NCBI RefSeq assembly: GCF_900182655.1
Contig: NZ_FXTC01000006.1
Span: 124,001-188,000, forward strand
Length of the DNA stretch: 64,000 nt
Direction of reading: 5' to 3'
Origin: Chryseobacterium rhizoplanae
GTDB lineage: Bacteria > Bacteroidota > Bacteroidia > Flavobacteriales > Weeksellaceae
The first letter of the stretch is position 1. Each line of letters begins with the position of its first letter. The notes beneath the pieces were generated by a model. It was not told the origin of the DNA. It did not search any database and saw nothing but the letters and a program-made list of their open reading frames with translations. Position numbers and translations under genes: made by a program. Below, piece after piece: positions 16,970 through 25,280 of this stretch.

Positions 16970-17866
16970 TTGAGAAAAATACTTTTAATATTATCTTTTC
17001 TGATCTGTGCGAATGCTTTTTCACAGATATTATCCTCTAACGTAGAAAAGAAAACCCTAGCTCTTGGAGAAACCAATCATATCACCATAAAGATTGATAA
17101 CCTTAATGAGCAGCAGGTAACTTCCGCTCCGAAAAATGAATTGCTCCCTTTTCACTTTGAAGAAATCAAAGACAGCATCGGACAGACTGCCAATTCCTAC
17201 GAAAGAAAGATTGAATTTGCCGTTTTTGATGAAGGAAAATTCACCATTCCGGAACTGGAATTCAAAGTAGGGGATAAAGTACTTAAAACCATTCCTTATG
17301 AAATAGATGTCATTAATACGGCTCAAAAGGCAGATCAGATCAATGATATCATGAAGAATAAACAGGTGAAACTGGAAGCTAAAGATTATTGGGAGCTTTA
17401 CAAGTTTTATATTCTGGCAGCATTGGCAGGTATTGCTATAATCATTGCAATTATTATGATTGTAAAATGGGGAAGGAAATCAAAAAGTTCTCCTGTTGTT
17501 GCCACCAACCAGACGTTGAAAGAACTGGACTCTCTTAAAAAGAAAAAATATATTGAAGGTGGAAATTTCCGTTCATTCTATGTTGAACTGATCGATATTT
17601 CCAGAACATTCATTACCAAACAATACCACCTTCCTGCAGATGTTCTTCTTACAGATGACCTTATTGATGTCATGAAAAAGAACAATACAATTTCGCAGGA
17701 CAATGAAAAAATAATAGAAGATGTATTCCTGAGAGGAGATCTGGTGAAATTTGCCAAAACCTTTCCTGATCAGAATACAATGGAGACCGATTTTGCCAAT
17801 ATCAGAGATTTTGTGAAAAGATCATCTAAAGATTTAGAATTCGAAAACTTAAGAAAGGATGTTTAA
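16970..17866 (+). CDS. BatD-like membrane protein, TTG start
   Basis: 298 aa. The only start that keeps the signal peptide (RKILLILSFLICANAFSQ) is TTG at 16970; the nearby ATG at 16941 is out of frame. After the signal there is a periplasmic beta domain (20-130), one TM helix (about 148-165, YILAALAGIAIIIAIIMIV) and a cytosolic helical tail with LKELDSLKKKKYIEGGNFRSFY. This layout matches the shorter BatD/DUF4381-type proteins of Bat operons. It overlaps batA by 8 bp, so translation is coupled. Confidence 0.75.
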   Translation: MRKILLILSFLICANAFSQILSSNVEKKTLALGETNHITIKIDNLNEQQVTSAPKNELLPFHFEEIKDSIGQTANSYERKIEFAVFDEGKFTIPELEFKVGDKVLKTIPYEIDVINTAQKADQINDIMKNKQVKLEAKDYWELYKFYILAALAGIAIIIAIIMIVKWGRKSKSSPVVATNQTLKELDSLKKKKYIEGGNFRSFYVELIDISRTFITKQYHLPADVLLTDDLIDVMKKNNTISQDNEKIIEDVFLRGDLVKFAKTFPDQNTMETDFANIRDFVKRSSKDLEFENLRKDV

Positions 17867-18851
17867 TTTTGAGTTTTACAGCCCGTGGTTCTTATTGCTT
17901 TTTCTGCTGTTTATCCCGCTCTTTATTAAAGATGCCGGAAAACGGAAAAGAAAAGGTATAAAAGTGCCTACCATAAAAAATATGGATCACAGCGATGGAA
18001 TCCGGGGCGTCCTTTTTTTCCTGAAAATTTCAAAGTATATCATTCTTACTGCTTTGATCATTGCTATGGCCAGACCGAGAACATTTACGATTTCTCAGGA
18101 CAGGGATGATACAAAGGGAGTAGATATTATGCTGTCCATTGACGTTTCATTAAGTATGCTTGCAAAAGATCTGAATCCCGACAGAATTACAGCATTGAAA
18201 GATATCGCTGTGAAATTTGTCCAGAAACGTCCCAATGACAGAATAGGAGTTGTAGCCTATGCTGCTGAAGCTTTCACGAAAGTTCCTGTGACTTCAGACC
18301 ATCAGGTGGTTATTGATGAAATTAAAAACCTGAATTCTGCGGGCCTTGAACCAGGTACAGCCATTGGAGAAGGTCTTTCTGTTGCAGTGAATCATTTGGT
18401 TAAAAGCAAAGCCAAAAGTAAGGTGGTCATCCTGATGACGGATGGGGTAAGCAATATTCAGAATGCTATTCCTCCGCAGGTTGCTGCTGAACTGGCAAAA
18501 AATAATAATATAAAGGTATATGCAATCGGAATCGGGACCAATGGGTATGCTCTGATGCCTACATCACAGGACATTTTTGGAGATCTTATCTTTACGGAAA
18601 CCGAAGTGACCATTGATGAAAATACCTTGAAAGAAATTGCACAGACTACGGGAGGAAAATATTTCCGGGCAACCTCAAACAGTAGTCTTGAAGAAGTATA
18701 TGATGAGATCAACCAACTGGAAAAATCGGATGTGAAAGTTTCCAAACTGTACAATTATGAAGAATATTTCAAGATATTTCTTTGGATTGCTTTAGGAATG
18801 TTGGTATTTGACGCATTATTGAGATGGGTGTTTTATAAAATTTTAAGCTGA
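17859..18851 (+). CDS. batA: BatA, VWA-domain membrane protein
   Basis: 330 aa. Two N-terminal TM helices (about 8-23 and 55-72), a von Willebrand factor A domain with a complete MIDAS (DVSLS, 95-99; later Thr in LEPGTAIGEG and Asp in LMTDGVSN), and a C-terminal TM helix (about 303-323). Bat proteins form envelope complexes linked to oxygen and stress tolerance in Bacteroides and to virulence in Francisella. Stop overlaps the batB start by one base. Confidence 0.9.
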   Translation: MFNFEFYSPWFLLLFLLFIPLFIKDAGKRKRKGIKVPTIKNMDHSDGIRGVLFFLKISKYIILTALIIAMARPRTFTISQDRDDTKGVDIMLSIDVSLSMLAKDLNPDRITALKDIAVKFVQKRPNDRIGVVAYAAEAFTKVPVTSDHQVVIDEIKNLNSAGLEPGTAIGEGLSVAVNHLVKSKAKSKVVILMTDGVSNIQNAIPPQVAAELAKNNNIKVYAIGIGTNGYALMPTSQDIFGDLIFTETEVTIDENTLKEIAQTTGGKYFRATSNSSLEEVYDEINQLEKSDVKVSKLYNYEEYFKIFLWIALGMLVFDALLRWVFYKILS

Positions 18852-19858
18852 TGAGTTGGTCTTTAGGAAATTATTGGTATTTATTTTTACTGTTGCTTCT
18901 GCCGCTGTTAGCTACCTTTTTGATCCGTTTTTTAAAATGGCGAAAAACGAGAAGGGAAATTTTTGCAGCCAACCAGTTTCATGATAACTTATTTGAAAAG
19001 AGATCAGGATTTACGAAGTTTTTTCCTGCATTATATTTATTAGGAACATTGTTTCTGATATTTTCCATCATTGATCTTTTAAATGGTTCAGAAGAGGTGA
19101 AAAGTACTCAGAAACTCAACAATGTGATCTTCATGCTGGATGTATCCAACTCTATGAATGCTGAAGATATAGACCCAAGCCGTCTTACAGAAGCTAAGAA
19201 CCTGATGACGGCCACGATGAAGAAAATGAATAATGATAAGGTAGGTATCGTCATCTTTGCCGGGCACGCAATGTCCATCATGCCTCTTACCACAGATTAT
19301 AATTCTGCAGAGACTTATATCAGCGGGATTGAAACCAATTCTATGCAGATTCAGGGGACAGATTTTCTGAAAGGGATGCAGGCTGCCGTAGATAAATTTA
19401 AAAATGTAAGCAAAGGATCCAGAAAAGTAATCCTGCTGAGTGATGGTGAAGATAACGAAGGAAATGATAATGCTGCGATAAGACTGGCGAATAAAGAAGG
19501 AATTAGCATTACTTCCGTAGGAATCGGTACGGATGAAGGTGCTCCGGTTCCGGAATATGTATTCGGACAGCTGATGGGGTACAAAACAGATGTGAACGGA
19601 GGCACAGTTATTTCAAAGAGACAGACCGAAGCCTTAAAGAAAATGGCAGAATCTACAGACGGAACTTATATTGACGGTAATAATATCAATGAAGCGCCGG
19701 ACAGAATTGTTGATGCAGTCAATAAAAAGTCTGCAGGCGCTGAAACTATGGTGAAATCACAGAATGCCATTCATTATTATCAATATTTCCTTGCAGTATC
19801 TATTCTGTTTTTCTTTTTAATTTATATTTTTAATCCTAAAAAGGATTTTAATGTGTAG
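18851..19858 (+). CDS. batB: BatB, VWA-domain membrane protein
   Basis: 335 aa, same plan as BatA: TM helices near 9-27 and 58-77, MIDAS DVSNS (97-101), LLSDGEDNEGND later in the domain, and a C-terminal TM helix near 309-327. Paralogue of BatA, translationally coupled by a 1-bp overlap (TGATG). The two probably form a heteromeric VWA complex in the inner membrane, with BatC and BatD on the periplasmic side. Confidence 0.9.
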   Translation: MSWSLGNYWYLFLLLLLPLLATFLIRFLKWRKTRREIFAANQFHDNLFEKRSGFTKFFPALYLLGTLFLIFSIIDLLNGSEEVKSTQKLNNVIFMLDVSNSMNAEDIDPSRLTEAKNLMTATMKKMNNDKVGIVIFAGHAMSIMPLTTDYNSAETYISGIETNSMQIQGTDFLKGMQAAVDKFKNVSKGSRKVILLSDGEDNEGNDNAAIRLANKEGISITSVGIGTDEGAPVPEYVFGQLMGYKTDVNGGTVISKRQTEALKKMAESTDGTYIDGNNINEAPDRIVDAVNKKSAGAETMVKSQNAIHYYQYFLAVSILFFFLIYIFNPKKDFNV

Positions 19859-19893
19859 ATTTCCCTTATTTATAGAAGAAATTCTACAAGTAC

Positions 19894-19910
19894 TTTAACC
19901 GAATTTTAAC
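19894..19910 (+). promoter_or_regulatory. TTTAAC direct repeat upstream of batC
   Basis: TTTAAC-N5-TTTAAC, period 11 bp, 33 bp before the -7 box of batC; it resembles the pair before moxR. Confidence 0.3.
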
Positions 19911-19943
19911 AAATAAAACTCTGTTTCTTAACATATAAAGGAA

Positions 19944-19951
19944 TAATTTTG
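19944..19951 (+). promoter_or_regulatory. -7 box of batC
   Basis: TAATTTTG, 6 nt before the ATG. With the 99-bp gap after batB it suggests a second, internal promoter for batCD and a nearly leaderless mRNA. Confidence 0.45.
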
Positions 19952-19957
19952 CAAGTG

Positions 19958-20701
19958 ATGAATACTAAAATCATATTTTTATCGTTTATTGTTGTCATCT
20001 CATTCTCAGGCTTGTTGTTTGGGCAGGAAAGCTACAGGAATTTGGTTCATGAAGGCAATCAGAAATTTGACGGTAAAGATTATGACGGAGCCTCTTCAAA
20101 ATATATGGAAGCCATAAAATCCAATGATAAAGATTTTACTGCTCATTATAATATGGGGAATGCACTCTATAAAAGTAAAAAATACGAAGAGGCAAAAACG
20201 GAGTTTGAAAAAGCAGAGAAACTTTCACAAACACTTCCTGATAAAACTGCCGCTCTTCATAATTTAGGGAATGCTTATATGCAGATGAACCAGCCGGAAA
20301 AAGCTGCTGATTTTTATAAGAAAGCTTTAAAGCAGGATCCCTACAGTGAGGTAACCAGAAAAAATTATGAGATTGCCAAGCTGAAAGAGAAAGAAAAAGA
20401 ACAACAAAAGAACCAGGAGAACAACTCAGGAAAAGGCGGCGGCGGAAATGATCAGAACAAAGGTGACGATCAGAAAGGCGACAAAGACAAAAAACAGGAT
20501 CAGGGAAATGGCCCGCAAAACGAAGGTAAAAGCGACCAAGGTGATAATCCTAAGCAGAATCAGAATAATGAAGGCAGAATGCCTAAGAATCTTGAAAATG
20601 CGATCTTAGATAAAATAAACGAAAAAGAAAAAGAAACCGCCAGAAGAATTTTAAACAAAAATTCTTATTCGATGCCTGAAAGCAACGAGAAAGATTGGTG
20701 A
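19958..20701 (+). CDS. batC: BatC, TPR-repeat protein
   Basis: 247 aa from the ATG at 19958, which gives a signal peptide (to LLFGQ, about residue 22). At least three TPR units are visible (for example HYNMGNALYKSKKYEEAKTEF and LHNLGNAYMQMNQPEKAADFY), then a very hydrophilic Lys/Gln/Asn/Gly/Asp low-complexity segment (about 145-210) and a charged C-terminus. TPRs suggest a scaffold in the periplasm for the BatA/B complex. Stop overlaps the batD start (TGATG). Confidence 0.88.
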   Translation: MNTKIIFLSFIVVISFSGLLFGQESYRNLVHEGNQKFDGKDYDGASSKYMEAIKSNDKDFTAHYNMGNALYKSKKYEEAKTEFEKAEKLSQTLPDKTAALHNLGNAYMQMNQPEKAADFYKKALKQDPYSEVTRKNYEIAKLKEKEKEQQKNQENNSGKGGGGNDQNKGDDQKGDKDKKQDQGNGPQNEGKSDQGDNPKQNQNNEGRMPKNLENAILDKINEKEKETARRILNKNSYSMPESNEKDW

Positions 20702-22440
20702 TGCAGCACAAATTGATTTACATATTGCTTACCCTCGCATCCGTAATTACTTACGGACAGGTAAATCTTACTCTGGATGCTGATAAATCTGAGTATGGAG
20801 GGAAAGATATTGTAAACCTTACCATTGTTCTTGAACTTAACGGAAGTGACCTTGTACAGCAGACAGGTTTCCAGCTTCCGGATCTTTCAAAGTTTAATAT
20901 CATAGGAAGCGGATCTGTTACCAATACCGTGATTGATCCTGCGACCAATACTTTAATTACCCAAAAAGTATCCAGAATTGCCCTTGAACCTAAGAAAAAA
21001 GGAAAAATAAAGATTGGTTCAGTTCTGGTTACAGTAAACAACAGAATCTATAAAACAGAACCTTTCGACGTCAATATCCGTGATATTGTTGACAGAAGAT
21101 CATTAGCGGCCAATACATCCAATGATGTCTATCTGAATATGGAAATTGATGACCGGGAAGTCTATCAGGATCAGCCTACAGTAGCTGTTCTTAGAGTATA
21201 CTCAAGAAATATGGATAACCTTAGAAAGGTGAAGAATATCCATCTTCCACAGCAGGATAATATCAATGTACATCCTATTAATTTTGATAAATCTGAGATA
21301 GATCCGTCCGGATATGGAAATATGCCTTCGCAGGTGCTGGCTATGTTTATGGTATTTCCTAATGAAGCCGGATATGTGGAAGTTCCAGGGGTATCAGCTT
21401 CTGTAAGTACTTATTCCAATAAAACCAAGATTGTTTCCAATAAAGTAAAAATTAATGTAAGGAAGCTTCCGGAAGGAGCACCTGAGTGTTTTAAAAATGC
21501 TGTCGGAAACTTTAATGTCAACGTATATAATGCTTCCAAAGAAAAACCGGAAGCCAAGAAACCACTGAATGTTGTTGTGAAGGTTTCAGGAGAAGGAAAT
21601 TTGCCGGACATGCAACTTCCTAAAATTGCAGCATCGCCGGATTATGAAATCTTTCCTCCGAAAATAACCTCCAAAGTTTCTCCGGGAACTACAGGAATGA
21701 AGGGTGAGATTCTGGCAAATTATGTCATTATTCCAAAAAAATCAGGGGCAATCTCTATTAAAACTGAACAATTTGCTTTCTTTGATCCTGAAAACAAAGA
21801 ATATGTAGATCTGGGACAAAAAACACTGGATCTGAATGCCTTTTCTCACGATCAGATCCTGGAAGCCCGCTCTACGGTAGAAAAGGTAAATGAGTATACC
21901 AATAACCTTCTGGAAACGGTGAATACTCCGGTTTTAAAAACGACTTCATTTAAAGTAAAAGAAAAAAGTAAATTCCACTGGAATATCCTTTTAACAAATA
22001 TTGCCATTTTAATAAGCTTATTTGTTGCTTATCTGTTATTTAAAAATTGGCAAAAAAAACGTACATTAGTTAGGGAAAGTGTACCGTCAAAACCTTTAGG
22101 TTCAGTGGCTGAAACAGAAAAAGAGATCAGAGAATTGCTGAAGACAGATATCAATGATTACTTCGGATACCTGGAAAATCTTAAAGATAACGGTGAGTAC
22201 GAAAAGTTCTTTACAACACTGGAGGAATTGGATCAGGAAGTGAGAAGTCAGTATTTCCAAGGCTCTGCAGCAGAGTTTAAGACTTTTCTTGAAAAACACA
22301 AAGGCGCTTCAGTTGCAGAAGACTACAACAAATTGCAGCAGAGAGTTCAGATGGAAAAATATAATCCTGTGAAATCTGCTGATGCACTTGAAGAACTTTT
22401 GAAAACAATTGTTAATTTGTATTCACAAATTAGCAAATAG
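20701..22440 (+). CDS. batD: BatD, oxygen-tolerance protein
   Basis: 579 aa from the ATG at 20701 that overlaps the batC stop; a GTG at 20695 would add two residues. Signal peptide to ITYGQ (about 20), a long periplasmic region of repeated beta-sandwich-like modules (20-425; BatD family), one TM helix (about 432-452, NILLTNIAILISLFVAYLLF) and a cytosolic helical tail rich in Glu/Lys. Last gene of the operon. Known family role: envelope stress and aerotolerance; mechanism unknown. Confidence 0.9.
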   Translation: MQHKLIYILLTLASVITYGQVNLTLDADKSEYGGKDIVNLTIVLELNGSDLVQQTGFQLPDLSKFNIIGSGSVTNTVIDPATNTLITQKVSRIALEPKKKGKIKIGSVLVTVNNRIYKTEPFDVNIRDIVDRRSLAANTSNDVYLNMEIDDREVYQDQPTVAVLRVYSRNMDNLRKVKNIHLPQQDNINVHPINFDKSEIDPSGYGNMPSQVLAMFMVFPNEAGYVEVPGVSASVSTYSNKTKIVSNKVKINVRKLPEGAPECFKNAVGNFNVNVYNASKEKPEAKKPLNVVVKVSGEGNLPDMQLPKIAASPDYEIFPPKITSKVSPGTTGMKGEILANYVIIPKKSGAISIKTEQFAFFDPENKEYVDLGQKTLDLNAFSHDQILEARSTVEKVNEYTNNLLETVNTPVLKTTSFKVKEKSKFHWNILLTNIAILISLFVAYLLFKNWQKKRTLVRESVPSKPLGSVAETEKEIRELLKTDINDYFGYLENLKDNGEYEKFFTTLEELDQEVRSQYFQGSAAEFKTFLEKHKGASVAEDYNKLQQRVQMEKYNPVKSADALEELLKTIVNLYSQISK

Positions 22441-22454
22441 TCAGTTTATTTTCA

Positions 22455-22462
22455 TATTTTTG
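22455..22462 (+). promoter_or_regulatory. -7 box of marC
   Basis: TATTTTTG, 22 nt before the ATG; no matching -33 box at normal spacing. Confidence 0.4.
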
Positions 22463-22484
22463 CGAAATTTTTAATTACAAAGAG

Positions 22485-23087
22485 ATGGAAATTCTTGATG
22501 GTTTCTCTTTTAAAGAGGTCGTTACCAGCTTTATGGTTCTTTTTGCCGTTATCGATATTATCGGCTCGGTTCCCATTATCGTAAGTCTTCAGCAGAAGTT
22601 TGGACAGATTGAGGCTGGAAGGGCTGCACTTACTGCCGGTGCTATTATGATTGTTTTCCTTTTCGTAGGAAATAAGATTCTTAAGCTTATTGGAGTAGAC
22701 GTAAATTCTTTTGCCATTGCCGGTGCTTTTGTGATTTTTGTCATAGCCCTGGAAATGATTTTAGGAATTGAAATCAATAAAACAACTGAAGCAAAGGCCG
22801 CATCTATTGTACCCATCGCATTTCCGCTGGTTGCTGGAGCTGGAACGTTAACTACAGCACTGTCCCTGAGAGCTGAATTTCATGATATTAATATTATCCT
22901 CGGAATTGTTCTTAATACAATTTTCGTATATTTGGTGCTGAAATCAGCGAAATGGTTGGAGAGAAAAATTGGGGACGCTACTTTGATGATCCTTCAGAAA
23001 GTTTTCGGAATTATCCTTTTGGCAATTTCAATTAAATTATTCACCGCAAATTTTGCCCAGTTGGTGCAGAATTATATTAATTTTTAA
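22485..23087 (+). CDS. MarC-family integral membrane protein
   Basis: 200 aa with six hydrophobic helices and the family pattern: FMVLFAVIDIIGSVPI in TM1, a GAF-VIFVIALEM helix, and PIAFPLVAGAGTLTTAL in the fourth. MarC/UPF0056 proteins were once linked to multiple antibiotic resistance, but that was not supported later; transport function is unknown. Followed after 5 bp by a small membrane protein, probably co-transcribed. Confidence 0.9.
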   Translation: MEILDGFSFKEVVTSFMVLFAVIDIIGSVPIIVSLQQKFGQIEAGRAALTAGAIMIVFLFVGNKILKLIGVDVNSFAIAGAFVIFVIALEMILGIEINKTTEAKAASIVPIAFPLVAGAGTLTTALSLRAEFHDINIILGIVLNTIFVYLVLKSAKWLERKIGDATLMILQKVFGIILLAISIKLFTANFAQLVQNYINF

Positions 23088-23092
23088 GAGTC

Positions 23093-23293
23093 ATGAAGAA
23101 GTTTTATAAAGTATTTTTAGTACTGTTTATTGTATTCATCGCCATCAATCTTTATGCGATCAACTGGCAGACAACAGATATCTTAGGAGATGAAGATAAC
23201 GTAAGATTTGTATTTTCAGCATCAGCAGCTGCAATAGGTCTTATCCTGCTTTTTGTAATGGATACCTGGAGCAGAATCGGTGTAAAGAAATAA
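23093..23293 (+). CDS. Small two-helix membrane protein
   Basis: 66 aa. TM1 at about 5-25 (FYKVFLVLFIVFIAINLYAI) and TM2 at about 41-58 (VFSASAAAIGLILLFVMDTW), with an acidic loop (LGDEDNVR) between. No family recognised. It lies 5 bp after marC and a terminator follows 27 bp downstream, so it is the last gene of a marC transcript. Confidence 0.7.
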   Translation: MKKFYKVFLVLFIVFIAINLYAINWQTTDILGDEDNVRFVFSASAAAIGLILLFVMDTWSRIGVKK

Positions 23294-23319
23294 ATTGAAT
23301 CTTTTCAATATAGATACAG

Positions 23320-23346
23320 ACCTCTTTCTTTTTGAAGGAGGTTTTT
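23320..23346 (+). terminator. Intrinsic terminator after the marC operon
   Basis: ACCTCTTTC pairs with GAAGGAGGT (one G-U) and is followed by TTTTTG. Confidence 0.7.
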
Positions 23347-23358
23347 GTATTTTTATTA

Positions 23359-23400
23359 GGTAGCAGAGATTAGGTTATAGGTTGTAGGTGGCGGGTAGCA
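23359..23400. repeat. 7-bp periodic array of GGTNNNA units
   Basis: Six heptamers in exact phase: the first and last are GGTAGCA, with GGTTATA, GGTTGTA and GGTGGCG between. Non-coding gap between convergent genes. Confidence 0.65.
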
Positions 23401-23440
23401 GGGAATTGTTGCCATTAGATTTCAATACTGTTTTTTGGAT

Positions 23441-23510
23441 CAATAGGAGCGGGCTTTAGCCCGTTTTCACATTATATACCATTCCATTGGCTTTAGCCAA
23501 AACATAATTC
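23441..23510. repeat. REP-like palindromic element, copy A
   Basis: Starts CAATAGGAGC, then hairpin GGGCTTTAGCCC closed by a C-G pair, then a second hairpin TTGGCTTTAGCCAA (23487-23500) and AAAACATAATT. Copies B (50281) and C (55418) share the order and wording. Confidence 0.7.
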
Positions 23511-23667
23511 CAACGCAATATTCGCAAAGCTTTAATGAATAGCATTGGAGTCGTTAGCAAGGGCGTTACACTTAGCAAAGAAAAATATACTCAACATCTC
23601 TGTGAGAATTTGTGAAATATTTGGTTAAATAATAAGATATTGTGCTGAATGTCTCTTTTTTTATCCT
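23511..23667. other. Intergenic tail, possible degraded repeat
   Basis: No gene seen. The text contains GCAAAGCTTTAATG and GGCGTTACACTTAGCAAAG, which look like fragments of dispersed intergenic repeats of Bacteroidota; this is an impression, not a verified family. Confidence 0.25.
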
Positions 23668-24636
23668 CTAAGAAATCACCAGGTTTTTTAATATAGCTTC
23701 AGACTTCAGTTCTGTTTCGGTCCATTCTTTTTCAGGATTGCTTTGCGCTGTGATTCCCCCTCCTGCAAAAATATGTACAGCGTTTTTATAAAGCCTTGCA
23801 CAACGTAGATTTACAAAATACAGAATACTCTCTTCAGTTTCGATTTTAATATAGCCGGCATAGAATTCGCGTGGAAATTTTTCGTATTTACGAATGTTTT
23901 CATTGCAGAAATCTTTAGGAATTCCACAGACAGCCGGAGTGGGGTGCAGATCCTGAATGAGTTTATCAAGATCCTCCGGTTTGATTGTAGTTTTAAAATC
24001 CGTTCTCAGATGTTTTATATTACCGGAAATATGATCATAGGTTTCCGATTGATTTACATTGTCAGAATAATTTTTAAGAATACCCTGAATATAAGTAGTA
24101 ACGGGTTTTTGTTCTTCAATTTCTTTTTCAGACCATTCTTCAGATACCGGAAGAGTGCCTGCTAAAGCCATAGTTTCAAACTGATGGGTAGATTTATTGA
24201 ATTTCCCTAATAGCTCGGAAAAAGCACCCATCCAGGCATTTTCTCCGTTATTAAAAAGATACCTGAAAGCATTTGGGTAAGATTTGCAGAGGTTTTTAAA
24301 GCTCTCTTTATAATTGATGGTATTAAAATCCGTAAAGATCTTTCTTCTTGAATAAACAAGTTTGGGAAGATTGTTTTCTTTGATTACTTCAATCACTTCC
24401 TGTAATGTTTGACAATATTCTTTCTTTGTTTCAGCAATAGAATTTGTTGGACCATTGATCAATCCTTCGTTTGTGATTGAAGTATGGGCAAATTCTTCAG
24501 AATTAACTTCCACAATATTTCCATGGAAGCTGATCTGCTCTGAACCATTGTAGGAATGAAAATTGACTGCATTTTTTATGTTTTTTTCATCGGCAGACAG
24601 TAGTCTTTCGTCGAAAGGAAGTTTGAAATAAATCAT
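23668..24636 (-). CDS. menF: Isochorismate synthase (chorismate-binding enzyme)
   Basis: Converts chorismate to isochorismate, first committed step to menaquinone (or a siderophore). 322 aa, shorter at the N-terminus than E. coli MenF but with the whole chorismate-binding core: LAGTLPVSEEWSEKEIEEQ, the conserved LHPTPAVCGIPKD, REFYAGYIKI, and NLRCARLY near the end. A hotdog thioesterase of the MenI type lies directly upstream on the same strand, which favours the menaquinone role. It has its own promoter (24708-24737) with a leader of about 65 nt that holds an inverted repeat. Confidence 0.85.
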   Translation of the reverse strand: MIYFKLPFDERLLSADEKNIKNAVNFHSYNGSEQISFHGNIVEVNSEEFAHTSITNEGLINGPTNSIAETKKEYCQTLQEVIEVIKENNLPKLVYSRRKIFTDFNTINYKESFKNLCKSYPNAFRYLFNNGENAWMGAFSELLGKFNKSTHQFETMALAGTLPVSEEWSEKEIEEQKPVTTYIQGILKNYSDNVNQSETYDHISGNIKHLRTDFKTTIKPEDLDKLIQDLHPTPAVCGIPKDFCNENIRKYEKFPREFYAGYIKIETEESILYFVNLRCARLYKNAVHIFAGGGITAQSNPEKEWTETELKSEAILKNLVIS

Positions 24637-24666
24637 GAGTTATGAAGGAATTTTGAAAATCAACGA

Positions 24667-24690
24667 CCGGAAATACTAACGAATTTCCGG
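24667..24690 (-). promoter_or_regulatory. Inverted repeat in the menF leader
   Basis: CCGGAAAT-N8-ATTTCCGG, perfect 8-bp arms between the predicted transcription start and the ATG. Operator or RNA hairpin. Confidence 0.4.
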
Positions 24691-24707
24691 AGTAATTTTC
24701 CTTTATG

Positions 24708-24737
24708 CAAAGGTATTACTAGTCTTAAAAATGTCAA
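24708..24737 (-). promoter_or_regulatory. Promoter of menF
   Basis: Minus strand TTTTG with TTG at 24735-24737, 19-nt spacer, -7 TACCTTTG (24708-24715): a full consensus match. The -33 box lies in the T-tract of the preceding terminator. Confidence 0.7.
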
Positions 24738-24742
24738 AATAA

Positions 24743-24771
24743 AAAGAGCTTAAATTTACTTTAAGCTCTTT
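24743..24771 (-). terminator. Intrinsic terminator after the hotdog thioesterase
   Basis: AAAGAGCTTAAA pairs perfectly with TTTAAGCTCTTT; TTTTATTTTG follows on the minus strand. Confidence 0.75.
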
Positions 24772-24791
24772 ATTTTTTATGCTGTGGTAAC

Positions 24792-25220
24792 TTATCTGTT
24801 AATGATATTATTAGTCATCGTAGTATGATTGATCAAAACCCCTTTTTCGTCACGGATTTCAATTTCTGAAACGTGCATGGTTTTTCCTTTTCTGATAAAG
24901 CGTGCTGTAGCAGTTACAATTCCGTCCTTTTTGCTTCTTAAATGATTGGAATTGATATTGGTTCCTACTCCGTAATATTTTTCACCATCGATAAATATAT
25001 TGGACAGGCTTGACCCTAAAGTTTCAGCCAAAACACAGCTTGCTCCTCCGTGCATGATCCCAAACGGCTGGTGAGTTCTCGGAAGAACAGGCATCGTGGC
25101 GGTAAGGGTTTCATTTTCGAGATCAATATCAATGAATTTTATTTCAAGGGTTTTTGCAAGCGTTACATCACCCCAGTTATTGATGAATTCTAATATTTCT
25201 TCTTTTGTCTGACCTTTCAT
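24792..25220 (-). CDS. Hotdog thioesterase, MenI/PaaI type
   Basis: 142 aa, single hotdog domain. Seen: HQPFGIMHGGASCVLAETLGS (residues 50-70) with the H-G-G turn at 57-59 and Glu66 on the central helix, the catalytic acid of 4-hydroxybenzoyl-CoA thioesterase type AB enzymes and of 1,4-dihydroxy-2-naphthoyl-CoA hydrolases (MenI). The neighbour menF makes MenI, step 7 of menaquinone synthesis, the best guess; a general phenylacetyl-CoA-type thioesterase is the alternative. Ends at its own terminator, so it is not simply in one mRNA with menF. Confidence 0.8.
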   Translation of the reverse strand: MKGQTKEEILEFINNWGDVTLAKTLEIKFIDIDLENETLTATMPVLPRTHQPFGIMHGGASCVLAETLGSSLSNIFIDGEKYYGVGTNINSNHLRSKKDGIVTATARFIRKGKTMHVSEIEIRDEKGVLINHTTMTNNIINR

Positions 25221-25242
25221 TTCTTATAATTGATTTAATTTG

Positions 25243-25277
25243 CATCTGGCATCTGGCATCTGGCATCTGGCATCTGG
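25243..25277. repeat. Perfect heptamer tandem repeat (CATCTGG)x5
   Basis: Five identical 7-bp units, 4 bp from the acyltransferase stop codon and 22 bp upstream of the thioesterase start. Because 7 is not a multiple of 3 and the array lies where promoter or leader should be, unit-number change could alter expression. It fits the NNNCWTC unit of the other arrays (TGGCATC). Confidence 0.85.
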
Positions 25278-25280
25278 CAA

